DNA of 53,459 bases from Ectothiorhodospiraceae bacterium (GTDB lineage: Bacteria > Pseudomonadota > Gammaproteobacteria > Nitrococcales > Aquisalimonadaceae): the NCBI GenBank assembly GCA_007117515.1, contig SKGQ01000022.1:1-53459 (forward strand). The letters run 5' to 3'. Shown here piece after piece: positions 31,862 to 40,523 of the stretch (the stretch's first letter is position 1; every line of letters starts with the position of its first letter). Made by a program: the position numbers and the translations under genes. The notes below the pieces were generated by a model, which ran no database searches, had not been told where the DNA came from, and was given only the letters and a program-made list of their open reading frames with translations.

Positions 31862-32821
31862 TTATTCCCGGTCCAGGGAGATGTCGCGGTAGGAGCGCGG
31901 ATCCTCCACCGGCTCCAGGTGCGTGATGACGCTGGCGCCGTTGAAGCGATCCTGGATGGCGGTTTCTATGGCGTCGGCGACATCGTGGCCGCGTTGCACG
32001 GTCCAGTCTCCCGGCATCAGCACATGCATGGAAATAAACCGCCGGGCCCCGGACTGCCGCGTCCGCAGGGCGTGGAAATCCACGTCATGGCGTCGACCGT
32101 AGTGGTCAAGAATGCGCTGGATTTCGGCAATCTCGTGCTCATCAAGCGCACTATCCATCAGGCCGTTCACCGAGCGGATAAACACCTTCCAGCCGGTGTA
32201 ACTGATGTTGGCTGCCACCAGCAGCGCGATCAGCGGGTCAACGATATACCAGCCGGTGACCGCCACCACGGCCACGCCGCCGATGACGCCCACCGAGGTC
32301 CAGACATCGCTCATCAGGTGATGGCCGTCCGCCTCCAGCGTGATCGATTCCTCGCGTCGTCCGGCTCCAAGCAGGACCCGCGCGGCGATCAGATTGATCA
32401 GGGTGGCGACCACTGACAACGCCAGGCCGACGACCGGCATTTCAATGGGTTGCGGGTCCAGCAGGCGGTTCACGGCAATCACGGTGATGCCGACGGAGGC
32501 TATCAGGATGAGCGCGCCTTCAAGGCCGCTGGAGAAATACTCCGCCTTGTCGTGTCCATACTGATGATCGTGATCCGCGGGTCGCGCGGCGATACCCAGC
32601 ATTACCAGTGCCATGATGCCGCCGGCAAGATTGACCACCGATTCGGCGGCGTCGGACAACAGGCCTACCGATCCGGTCAGCCACCAGGCGAGGGTTTTCA
32701 GCGCGATCACCAGCAGCGAGGCCGCGATTGACAGCCAGGCGAAGCGCACCAGCGCCCGACGTCGTTTCAGACGGGCTGAGTCCTGCGAGTCATTGACGCC
32801 GGAACGGCTTTGTTGCTGCAT
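31862..32821 (-). CDS. cation diffusion facilitator (FieF-like)
   Basis: SVGLLSDAAESVVNLAGG, DHDHQYGHDKAEYFSSGLEG, EADGHHLMSDVWTSVGV, DPLIALLVA. Confidence 0.93.
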   Translation of the reverse strand: MQQQSRSGVNDSQDSARLKRRRALVRFAWLSIAASLLVIALKTLAWWLTGSVGLLSDAAESVVNLAGGIMALVMLGIAARPADHDHQYGHDKAEYFSSGLEGALILIASVGITVIAVNRLLDPQPIEMPVVGLALSVVATLINLIAARVLLGAGRREESITLEADGHHLMSDVWTSVGVIGGVAVVAVTGWYIVDPLIALLVAANISYTGWKVFIRSVNGLMDSALDEHEIAEIQRILDHYGRRHDVDFHALRTRQSGARRFISMHVLMPGDWTVQRGHDVADAIETAIQDRFNGASVITHLEPVEDPRSYRDISLDRE

Positions 32822-32963
32822 GGTCTTCTAGTGGACTGAATGCGTTACGGCACAATACCAAGGATGTATCGTGCGGAGTCGTTTTTGCCGAGGTTTCAGA
32901 AAAGTGTACCAGTTCAGTCCTATTTGGAATATCAACAGGGATTCAGTACGGGGGCAGTATTCA

Positions 32964-33536
32964 ATGAAAAGCATCTCAATGCGTCTTGCGCTGGCCGCTT
33001 CGCTGGCCATCTTCGGTCTGGCGCCGGCTGTTCACGCGCAACAGGATTTTTCGTCCGACGTCGGCCAGACGGAGGGCACCATTCCGGACCGCGAGCGGGA
33101 TCAGGGGGAACTCGAACGGTTCGAAGACTGGAACGTCTATTGCGAGGATTTCGAGGAGGACGGCGAAACCATCCGTGCCTGCGAGATGCTGCAGCGGGTA
33201 ACGGTGGAGGAAACCGGCGAAATCATCATGGAGGTCGTGGTCGGTTACATGCCGGATCGGGGCATGCCGATGGCCCTGTTCTCGGTGCCGCTGGGTATCC
33301 GTCTGCAGCCGGGCCTGGAGTTGCAGGTCGATGATAATGAGCCGGTGCGTATCGGCGTCGACATCTGCGGCGCCGATGGTTGCATGGCCTCGATGCTGTT
33401 CGATGATGACATGTTGCAACAATTTCGCCAGGGTGCCGCTGGCACCGTGACCATCCGTGATGCCCGCAACCAGACCTTCGATCTGCCGATCTCGATGATG
33501 GGTTTCACCGCCGCCCTTGACCGGATCATGGAGTGA
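32964..33536 (+). CDS. invasion-associated locus B (IalB) family-like secreted protein
   Basis: Signal peptide; FEDWNVYCEDFEEDGETIRACEMLQRV, PLGIRLQPGLELQVD, VDICGADGCMASMLFDDDML resemble IalB. Confidence 0.72.
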   Translation: MKSISMRLALAASLAIFGLAPAVHAQQDFSSDVGQTEGTIPDRERDQGELERFEDWNVYCEDFEEDGETIRACEMLQRVTVEETGEIIMEVVVGYMPDRGMPMALFSVPLGIRLQPGLELQVDDNEPVRIGVDICGADGCMASMLFDDDMLQQFRQGAAGTVTIRDARNQTFDLPISMMGFTAALDRIME

Positions 33537-33544
33537 TTGTACCG

Positions 33545-34033
33545 ATGAGTGTGTTGCTACGTGTTGCTGGACTCTGTTCTGCCCTGGCCTTGCTGACCGT
33601 GGCGTTTGCCCCGGCAGCGGTGGCGGAGGAAATCAGGATCCATGATCCCTGGGTGCGTTGGGTGCCGGAGGTGTCCGAGCGCACCGCCGCGTACATGCGC
33701 ATTGAGGCGCCGGAAGGGGAGCGAAAGATCTTGATCGGCGTCGACAGCCCGCAGTTCGACCGCGCCGAGATCCACGAATCAGTGGATGAGGACGGGCGAG
33801 CTCGCATGGTGCATTGGTCGACCTTGCGAATCCCGGCCGGTGGCGAACGGGTGCTGGAGCCAGGCGGCTACCACATCATGCTGATCGGCCGGCTCGGTGA
33901 CGCCCTGGAGGAAGGCGATGTGGTCGAACTGCAGATGCGTTTCCAGAGCGGCGAGATTCTGATGGTGGACATGCCCGTGTCACGCGATGGCGTGAACGGT
34001 GATGACGATCACGAGCACCATCACCACCACTGA
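33545..34033 (+). CDS. PCu(A)C-like copper chaperone with His-rich C-terminus
   Basis: Signal peptide; IRIHDPWVRWVPEVSERTAAYMRIEAP, AEIHESVDEDGRARM, LEPGGYHIMLIG; terminal DDDHEHHHHH. Confidence 0.8.
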   Translation: MSVLLRVAGLCSALALLTVAFAPAAVAEEIRIHDPWVRWVPEVSERTAAYMRIEAPEGERKILIGVDSPQFDRAEIHESVDEDGRARMVHWSTLRIPAGGERVLEPGGYHIMLIGRLGDALEEGDVVELQMRFQSGEILMVDMPVSRDGVNGDDDHEHHHHH

Positions 34034-34091
34034 TGGTTGATGGCGTGAACCTGTCCGGCCACACCCCTGAAGCAGGAATGAAGTTTGAATG

Positions 34092-34218
34092 CTGGTAAGG
34101 ACAGTGGAAGTTTTCGGCTGGCCCTGTTGAACCGGAGGTTCGTCAGGCCAGACGGAAGCTTGCGCTGGCCAAAACGTTATCGGAAAAGCTCCCAGCCCCG
34201 TGCCGTGTGAGGACAAGC
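34092..34218. repeat. Element C copy 1 (apparently uninterrupted)
   Basis: ctggtaaggacagtggaagttttcggctggccctgttgaaccggagg / ttcgtcaggccagacggaagcttgcgctggcc..tcggaaaagctcccagccccgtgccgtgtgaggacaag. Confidence 0.65.
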
Positions 34219-34272
34219 TTTTTCCGTCCTCGCGTCGCTTTGCTCCGAAGGGGCCGGAAAAAGCTTCTCCTC
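34209..34272. repeat. 18-nt near-perfect inverted repeat
   Basis: GAGGACAAGCTTTTTCCG ... CGGAAAAAGCTTCTCCTC. Confidence 0.7.
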
Positions 34273-34366
34273 CCCCGGCACTCAGCGCCAACCGGTATGT
34301 CAGTGCGGGCCCGGATCGCGTCGGATGTCGGGGATTCCGTCCGGACGAAGCAACACGACCCTCGGA

Positions 34367-34766
34367 CTGGTAGGGCAGTGGAAGTTTTTTCTTGGCCCTG
34401 TTGGACCAGAGGAAACACTGAGCTATTCCCACGTTCGCGCTCGAGTCCGATTTCGGCAGCCTGGCAAGGCGCGGTGCCGGTTCGGTAGCCCGAGCTACCG
34501 GGCCGGTAGCGCAACACCGCCAGGGGCCGAAATCGGCCGAGCCCTTCGGGTTGGGCTGGCATTTTCCCCGACTGCTGCGTTGCGCTGCTTGGCCGCAGAG
34601 CGACTGCGGCACGGCACACCGCGCCTTGCCTCGTGAAAAATGTCAGCTCAACGCGAGCGCGGGAATAGCTCAGTGTTTCCTCCAGCGACGTCGCGCCAGA
34701 CGAAAGCTTGCACTGGCCCCGATCCTGTCGGAAAAGCACAGAGCCCCCGTGCCGTGTGATGACAGG
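34367..34766. repeat. Element C copy 2, interrupted by element A copy 3
   Basis: ctggtagggcagtggaagttttttcttggccctgttggaccagagg then element A then cgccagacgaaagcttgcactggcc..tcggaaaagcacagagcccccgtgccgtgtgatgacagg. Confidence 0.65.
34409..34682. repeat. Element A copy 3
   Basis: GAGGAAACACTGAGCTATTCCC ... GGGAATAGCTCAGTGTTTCCTC TIR; interior matches the other copies. Confidence 0.85.
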
Positions 34767-34776
34767 ATTCAGCCCC

Positions 34777-35172
34777 TCATTCGTCGGCTTCGGCCAGGAT
34801 TTCCTCGACTGTCATGCCGTGCATTGACCGATAGACACGCTCTCGCTGGTGTTCGTATTCAGCCTCGCTGAGGTCGCCATTCTCGTAGGCCTGGCGGATG
34901 CCTTTCTCCCGTTCCCGGCTTTCCACCACGGTGTTGAACGCGTTGCGGAAGGCGAGTCGCTCGCGGCTGTCCCGGAACTGGCGGGTCATCTGCATCATGG
35001 ACATGGAGAATGCGCCCTGGCCTCGATCACCGCGGACCCGGATTGTGCGATCCTCGTCTGCCTCACCCGCCGCATCGGCGCTGGCCTCTTCACTCGTTGT
35101 GGTGGCCGCTGCAGCGAGAGCGGGCGCTGCCATGAGCGCGGCGGCAAGTAGCAAGGCAATTGTCCTGGGCAT
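34777..35172 (-). CDS. small secreted protein of unknown function
   Basis: Signal peptide MPRTIALLLAAALMAAPALAAA; helical charged C-terminal region; start chosen at internal ATG. Confidence 0.6.
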   Translation of the reverse strand: MPRTIALLLAAALMAAPALAAAATTTSEEASADAAGEADEDRTIRVRGDRGQGAFSMSMMQMTRQFRDSRERLAFRNAFNTVVESREREKGIRQAYENGDLSEAEYEHQRERVYRSMHGMTVEEILAEADE

Positions 35173-35324
35173 CGTTTGAACTCCTCCGTTGTATGTGGAA
35201 AGGATCCGCAAAGCGGCCTTTTGTTCCTGCCTCGTGCTTAAAGATGAGGTCATGGCGACCCATTGGAGGCCACTGATGTCTTATGCTGTGTCGCGGCCCT
35301 GTCTTGCATAAACCGGATGAACGC

Positions 35325-35960
35325 ATGTTACGCATTCTGCTTGTAGATGATCACGCCGTTGTCCGTGCTGGTTACCGTCGGCTGCTGGAGCAGGCCGACA
35401 GCAACTGGGTGGTTGAGGAGGCCGCCACTGGCGAGGGGGCCTATCGACTCGGCGGTGAGAAACAGTTCGATGTGGTGGTCATGGATCTGTCCTTGCCGGG
35501 TATCAGCGGCATCGAGGCGCTGCGGCGCATGAAAAAGCGCGAGCCGGGGCTGCGGATTCTGGTTTTCAGCATGCATGACCAGGCGGTATTCGCCGAGCAG
35601 GCGCTGGAGGCGGGCGCCGATGGTTATATCACCAAGTCCAGCGCCCCCGAGGTGCTGGTGGAGGCAGTGGCGCGGGTTGCCGAGGGTGGGCGGTTCCTTG
35701 GCTCCGACGTCAATGATGCGATGGCCGCGCATCGCGGTGAGGGCAATCCGGAGGATGCGCTTCGCAGTCTGTCGCCACGGGAATTCGAAATCTTTCGTCT
35801 GCTGGCCGAGGGACGCGGTGTCGCCGAAATCGCCGACACCCTCAACCTCGGCTACAAGACCGTGGCCAACTACAGCAGCATCGTCCGCGACAAGCTGGGC
35901 ATGGCGAATACAGCGGACCTGACCCGGCTCGCGATCCGCGAGGGCGTGGTGCGGCCTTGA
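35325..35960 (+). CDS. LuxR/NarL-family response regulator
   Basis: RILLVDDHAVVRAGYRRLLEQ; VMDLSLPGISGIEALRRM; HTH LSPREFEIFRLLAEGRGVAEIADTLNLGYKTVANYSSIVRDKLG. Confidence 0.93.
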   Translation: MLRILLVDDHAVVRAGYRRLLEQADSNWVVEEAATGEGAYRLGGEKQFDVVVMDLSLPGISGIEALRRMKKREPGLRILVFSMHDQAVFAEQALEAGADGYITKSSAPEVLVEAVARVAEGGRFLGSDVNDAMAAHRGEGNPEDALRSLSPREFEIFRLLAEGRGVAEIADTLNLGYKTVANYSSIVRDKLGMANTADLTRLAIREGVVRP

Positions 35961-35976
35961 TAAGATTTATACGTCA

Positions 35977-37317
35977 ATGACGCTGCGAACCCGTCTCAGT
36001 CTGCTGCTTGCGCTACTGACGGTTGTGTCACTGCTGATCGGCCTGTTGTTCGTGGTGCACAACTCCCGTGTCGCGGTAGAGGCCGAACTGCGCTCGGCCT
36101 CGGATCTGACCGTGCAACTGGTCGAGGCATCGATGGAGAGCCTGACAGAGCTGGAAGGCCTGGAGATCAGCGCAGAGGAGTTGTTGGCGCAGGTCGAGGG
36201 CCTGGGCGCGCATCGTCATATCCGGCTGGATGTGTATGAAGGCACGGAGCCACCGCCTCCGGCAGACGCGCCTGCACCACGAAGCCCCGATGCGCCGGCA
36301 TGGTTTACCTATTTCGTGAAACCACCGGTTGCCAGTTTTCACCGCACCGTATCCGTAGCCACCGCAGATAACGCGTGGTTCGTCGTGCATGCCGAACCCG
36401 CGGATGAAATCACCGAGGCCTGGCAGGCGGCCCGGGGTCTCCTCGCCGTGTTGCTCGGCTTCGCGATGGGCGCAAACCTGATTATCTACTTTGTCGTCAA
36501 TCGCGCGTTGCGTCCGCTCAACGTGATCCTCCAGGGGCTGGATGAGCTGGAGCACGGCAATTACACCAGCGGCCTGCCTGAATTCTCGGTGCCCGAATTC
36601 AATAGCGTATCGCGGCAGTTCAACCGGCTCTCGGCGGCGCTGGATCAGAGTCGGGCCCGTGTCCGGCGTCTGAATCGCCAGATTCTCGAAGTCCAGGAAG
36701 ACGAGCGACGACATGTCGCGCGGGAGCTGCACGACGAACTGGGCCAGTGCATGTCGGCGATTCGCGCTGAGGCCGCAGCCATCCGGCAGGCCACGGCGCC
36801 GGAGAACGTTGCCATGCATGAGGGTGCTACCGCCATTGCCCAGACCGCCGGCCAGGTCTACGACATCGCCCGCAACATGATCTACCGTTTGCATCCTGCG
36901 GCACTTGAGGAGCTCGGCCTGGAGGCCGGCATTCGGCAAATGGTCTCCGATTGGGGGCGTCGTAATCGGGACGTTCAGATGGATCTGCAGTTATCCGATG
37001 GATTGGATCGGGTGCCGTCGGCATTGGCGATTCACGTCTATCGTGTGGTGCAGGAATGCCTGACCAATGTCAGTCGCCACGCTGGCGCGACACGTGTCCG
37101 CGTGTCTGTCACCCGGCAGGGCCAGACGATCGAGGCGGAGGTCAGCGATAATGGCCGGGGGTTTGATACAGAACTGGGCGGCAGCGGCTTCGGTCTGCTC
37201 GGCATACGCGAGCGCCTTGCCGGTCTGGGCGGTTCTGTCACCATCGACAGCCGGCCGGGGCACGGGGCGCGGGTTCGATTGACAGCGCCAGAGCAGGAAG
37301 AGGTAACCGAAACATAG
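35977..37317 (+). CDS. NarX/DegS-like sensor histidine kinase (HisKA_3)
   Basis: TM segments, HAMP region, QEDERRHVARELHDELGQCMSAIRAE, VQECLTNVSRHAGATRVRV, GFGLLGIRERLAGLGG. Confidence 0.93.
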   Translation: MTLRTRLSLLLALLTVVSLLIGLLFVVHNSRVAVEAELRSASDLTVQLVEASMESLTELEGLEISAEELLAQVEGLGAHRHIRLDVYEGTEPPPPADAPAPRSPDAPAWFTYFVKPPVASFHRTVSVATADNAWFVVHAEPADEITEAWQAARGLLAVLLGFAMGANLIIYFVVNRALRPLNVILQGLDELEHGNYTSGLPEFSVPEFNSVSRQFNRLSAALDQSRARVRRLNRQILEVQEDERRHVARELHDELGQCMSAIRAEAAAIRQATAPENVAMHEGATAIAQTAGQVYDIARNMIYRLHPAALEELGLEAGIRQMVSDWGRRNRDVQMDLQLSDGLDRVPSALAIHVYRVVQECLTNVSRHAGATRVRVSVTRQGQTIEAEVSDNGRGFDTELGGSGFGLLGIRERLAGLGGSVTIDSRPGHGARVRLTAPEQEEVTET

Positions 37318-37384
37318 GGCCAATAAAAAAATGGGCCCGTCCCTGGGCCCAAGATGCTTCCTGCTGCTCTTTGGAGGAGGAGAG

Positions 37385-37469
37385 CGTGGCTACCTTGCGC
37401 AAACCACGCTCTCAAGGAGGCGCGGGAATGGATCAGCGTCTCCTTGGTCGGGAAAGTCCTGCCGGCTGA
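37385..37469 (+). other. structured intergenic region with a possible 27-codon micro-ORF
   Basis: GAGAGCGTGG...CCACGCTCTC hairpin; GTG at 37386 after GGAGGAGGA encodes VATLRKPRSQGGAGMDQRLLGRESPAG*, with internal ATG at 37428 after AAGGAGG. Confidence 0.3.
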
Positions 37470-37547
37470 GCAAATCCCTTAGGAACCGGCATTCCCGTTC
37501 CTGCCGCCACCCCATGCGACGGTGGCGACAGGGGTTCTGGCCCGATG

Positions 37548-39689
37548 TTAGAACCGGGAGGTAAAGCCGGCCAGGAAGGTCCGCTCGGCGCCCGGGCGGA
37601 TACCGTCCTGCACGTCGCTGACATACAGCTTGTCGGTCAGGTTGCGACCCTGCACCCAGAAGGTCGTCGGCGTGCCGCCAACATCGGTATGCCAGCTGGC
37701 CCGGGCCGACAGCAGCGTCCGACTCGGCACCTTGCCGCTCCGACCGTCGTCGGTTATGCGGCGGGTGTTCTCGATATCCGAGTAGAAATCGCCGAAATAG
37801 CTGACCGTGGCGCTCAGCTCGATCCCGGAAATGTGATCCATGCCCAGCGTGAAGCTACCCGCTTGCTCGGGAATTTCCGGAACGCGGTTGCCATCGAGCG
37901 CACTGGTTCGGAATTCTGCTTTCGTGTAATTCCAGGCCAGCATGCCGAAGAAGTTGTAATCGGAGTCGGTAAACGGCGCCGAATCCATGCGTAACTCCAG
38001 GTCCACGCCGTAGATGTCCGAATCCGCGGAGTTGATGAACAGCCCGTCACCGAACTGGTCGACGCGGTCCCGGATTAGCGTGTCCTTGATGCGGTTATGG
38101 AACACGGCGACGTCGAAGGAAACGCCCCGCAGATCCTTGCTGCGCACGCCGATCTGGGAGTTGATGCCTTTTTCAGGGTCCAATGGGAAACCGCCCTCTG
38201 TCGTGCGAGCAGGGGCGGGCGAGAAGCCCCGGTGCACTCCGGCATAGGCGTCCACATGCTCGAAACCCCGGTACAGGAAGCTGATGCCTGGCAGGTACAG
38301 GGTGTTCCATTCGCTCTCGACACCAGTATCCCGTCCCGGGCGGAAGCGGGTGTTTTCCTCCTGGCGCCAGGTTTCCACCCGGACGCCAGGGGTCACGACG
38401 AAATCACCGAATTCCATCTTGTTCTGGACATAACCGGAATAGGCTTCAGCCTTATACGTGATGCGGCGGCCGTCGTTTTCGTAGCCATCAACACCGTCGA
38501 CCGCATCTTGTCGTCCCGTACGGTTTCGGTTGAGCCGTTCCCCGGGGCGACCTACCGGACGCCGGTCATTGAAGAAATCCCGCTGGAATCGCAGACCACC
38601 TTCAAGTGTGTGGTCCACCGGACCGGTCTGGATGCCGGTGTAGGTGGCCCGGGTCTCGCCACCGTAGTTCCGGTAATGACGGTCACGACCCTGCATATTC
38701 CGCTCGGCCTGTGGATCCTCCGGGTTGTCGGTGCGGAACCGGGGCCGGTCCAGGTCGGTGTAGAAGACCTTGCTGGAAATGGTCAGGTTGTTCGTGGCGA
38801 TCCAGTCGTGGTTCACGTCGAGCTTGATGTAATCGACCGAGATGTTGTCCTGTTCCACGCCTTCACCGCGCTGACGGCGCTTGCCACGTGGATCCCGGTC
38901 GAATTCCGCCTTGTCCAGGTTGTTCTCGTTGTAGCCGTCTGACCGTTCCCGGAAATAGAGGGCTGAGACGCCGAGGTTATGGCGGTCATTCACATCCCAG
39001 TCGGCGCTGGCATAGAAGTCGTCGTACTGATGCTCTTCCACATCGAACACGCCGTCGGAATTCATGCCGGTGTAGGCGAACACCAGCCCTACGTCACCCT
39101 CGGTGCGTCGGTGCATCAGGTGCCGATGAAACTGGCTCTGGTTGCCGGCGCCGAGTTCAAAGGTGGTTTCCGGCGTCAGCGTCGCGCGCTTGTTGCGGAA
39201 GTTGACCACCCCGTGGTTGTTGTTCGGGCCATGCACGATCTGCCCGGCCCCCTTCAGTACCTCGACGCGCTCCAGGCGCTGGATCGGCGGCGTGTAATGG
39301 GCGCTGGGGTCGAGATAGTTGCTGGCGGTAATCGGCGTGCCGTCCTCCAGCAGCAGTACCTTGCGGGAACGCCGCGGCGGCGCACCGCGAACCCCGATGC
39401 CGGCGCGGCGACCAAGGGCATCGTCATCGATGGTGCGGACGCCGGAGGTGAAGTCCAGGGCGTCGTGCAGGGTCAGCGGACGGTAGGTCTCGATATCGGT
39501 GTCAGTAATGATTGATGCGGCGCCTGGCGTATCGGCAACGTCGTCGGCAATCAGCGCGCGGATCTGCAGGGGCTGCAGGGTCTGCGATGCCACCTGCGAT
39601 TCCTGTTCCTGTGAATAGGCTTGCCCACCCAGGCTTGCGGCCAGCATCAGGCTGGACCAGAGGCAGATCTGTTTTTTTGGGACTGACAT
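37548..39689 (-). CDS. TonB-dependent outer-membrane receptor (FecA-like)
   Basis: 713 aa; plug TPGAASIITDTDIETYRPLTLHDALDFTSGVRT, RLERVEVLKGAGQIVHGPNNNHGVVN; C-terminal beta signal PGAERTFLAGFTSRF. Confidence 0.92.
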   Translation of the reverse strand: MSVPKKQICLWSSLMLAASLGGQAYSQEQESQVASQTLQPLQIRALIADDVADTPGAASIITDTDIETYRPLTLHDALDFTSGVRTIDDDALGRRAGIGVRGAPPRRSRKVLLLEDGTPITASNYLDPSAHYTPPIQRLERVEVLKGAGQIVHGPNNNHGVVNFRNKRATLTPETTFELGAGNQSQFHRHLMHRRTEGDVGLVFAYTGMNSDGVFDVEEHQYDDFYASADWDVNDRHNLGVSALYFRERSDGYNENNLDKAEFDRDPRGKRRQRGEGVEQDNISVDYIKLDVNHDWIATNNLTISSKVFYTDLDRPRFRTDNPEDPQAERNMQGRDRHYRNYGGETRATYTGIQTGPVDHTLEGGLRFQRDFFNDRRPVGRPGERLNRNRTGRQDAVDGVDGYENDGRRITYKAEAYSGYVQNKMEFGDFVVTPGVRVETWRQEENTRFRPGRDTGVESEWNTLYLPGISFLYRGFEHVDAYAGVHRGFSPAPARTTEGGFPLDPEKGINSQIGVRSKDLRGVSFDVAVFHNRIKDTLIRDRVDQFGDGLFINSADSDIYGVDLELRMDSAPFTDSDYNFFGMLAWNYTKAEFRTSALDGNRVPEIPEQAGSFTLGMDHISGIELSATVSYFGDFYSDIENTRRITDDGRSGKVPSRTLLSARASWHTDVGGTPTTFWVQGRNLTDKLYVSDVQDGIRPGAERTFLAGFTSRF

Positions 39690-39785
39690 GAAAGCACTCT
39701 CCTCGGCGTATCGCGGCGGCTCTTGGGCCGCATCGCTTGGTTATTGACTGCTGGACGAGCATTACGAAATAAGTGCGAATACGGC

Positions 39786-39837
39786 ATAGGAAGATTTCCC
39801 GTAACGCGCCTGTCACGCCGTTTTAGGAAGATTTCCC
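39786..39837. repeat. two direct copies of TAGGAAGATTTCCCG
   Basis: Copies at 39786-39800 and 39823-39837; core GGAAgatTTCC is palindromic. Confidence 0.75.
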
Positions 39838-39857
39838 GAGCGTGGCGGTGGGGGAAT

Positions 39858-40475
39858 TCAGGAGTGGTTCAGTGTTTCCGGGACGGTGATGCCCTGGGCG
39901 CCGGTAAAGTCGATCAGGGCATCGTGCTGTGCGCTGGGGATCGCAACCTCGACTGTTACCCGTTCCTGATAACGGATGTCGATGAGTGTCCCATCATGTT
40001 GGTCCAGCCAGTGCCGGAGCGGTTGTTCGTCGCCGAAATCCAGCACCAGTCGGCAGCGGATCTGGGGTGTCTCGTGGCGAAGCGGTAGGTCGCCCAGGAC
40101 CGCCTCGGTTGCGCCGGCATAGGCTCGAACCAGACCGCCGGCACCGAGTTTCACGCCACCAAAATAGCGGACCACGATCACCAGTACGTCACCAATGCCC
40201 TTGTGTTCGATAACATTCAGAATGGGCTTGCCGGCAGTCCCGGACGGTTCGCCATCGTCGTTCGTTGCGGAGCTGGTGGCCGCGCCGGGCCGGCCCAGTA
40301 CGTAAGCCCAGCAATGGTGGCTTGCGCCAGGGTGGTCTTGCCGCGCCTGCGCCAGTCGGTCCATCGCCTGCTGCCGGTCCCGAACCGCATGCACCCGGGC
40401 GATGAAGCGGCTCTTGCGAACCTCGGTTTCACGTTCCCGGTCCTCGGCCGGTATGGGGTAGCCTGATTCCGTCAT
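39858..40475 (-). CDS. IMPACT/YigZ family protein
   Basis: KSRFIARVHAVRDRQQAMDRL, HPGASHHCWAYVLG, DDGEPSGTAGKPILNVIEHKGIGDVLVIVVRYFGGVKLGAGGLVRAYAGA. Confidence 0.95.
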   Translation of the reverse strand: MTESGYPIPAEDRERETEVRKSRFIARVHAVRDRQQAMDRLAQARQDHPGASHHCWAYVLGRPGAATSSATNDDGEPSGTAGKPILNVIEHKGIGDVLVIVVRYFGGVKLGAGGLVRAYAGATEAVLGDLPLRHETPQIRCRLVLDFGDEQPLRHWLDQHDGTLIDIRYQERVTVEVAIPSAQHDALIDFTGAQGITVPETLNHS

Positions 40476-40523
40476 CTCATTTCAGCATTTCTTTGAATTG
40501 TCTCGGCAGGGAGTATCGCGATC

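Noticed and set aside
37548-39689. Naming the TonB receptor as fecA
   Set aside because: FecA-like features are present, but the substrate cannot be determined from sequence and no fecIR homologs are adjacent.
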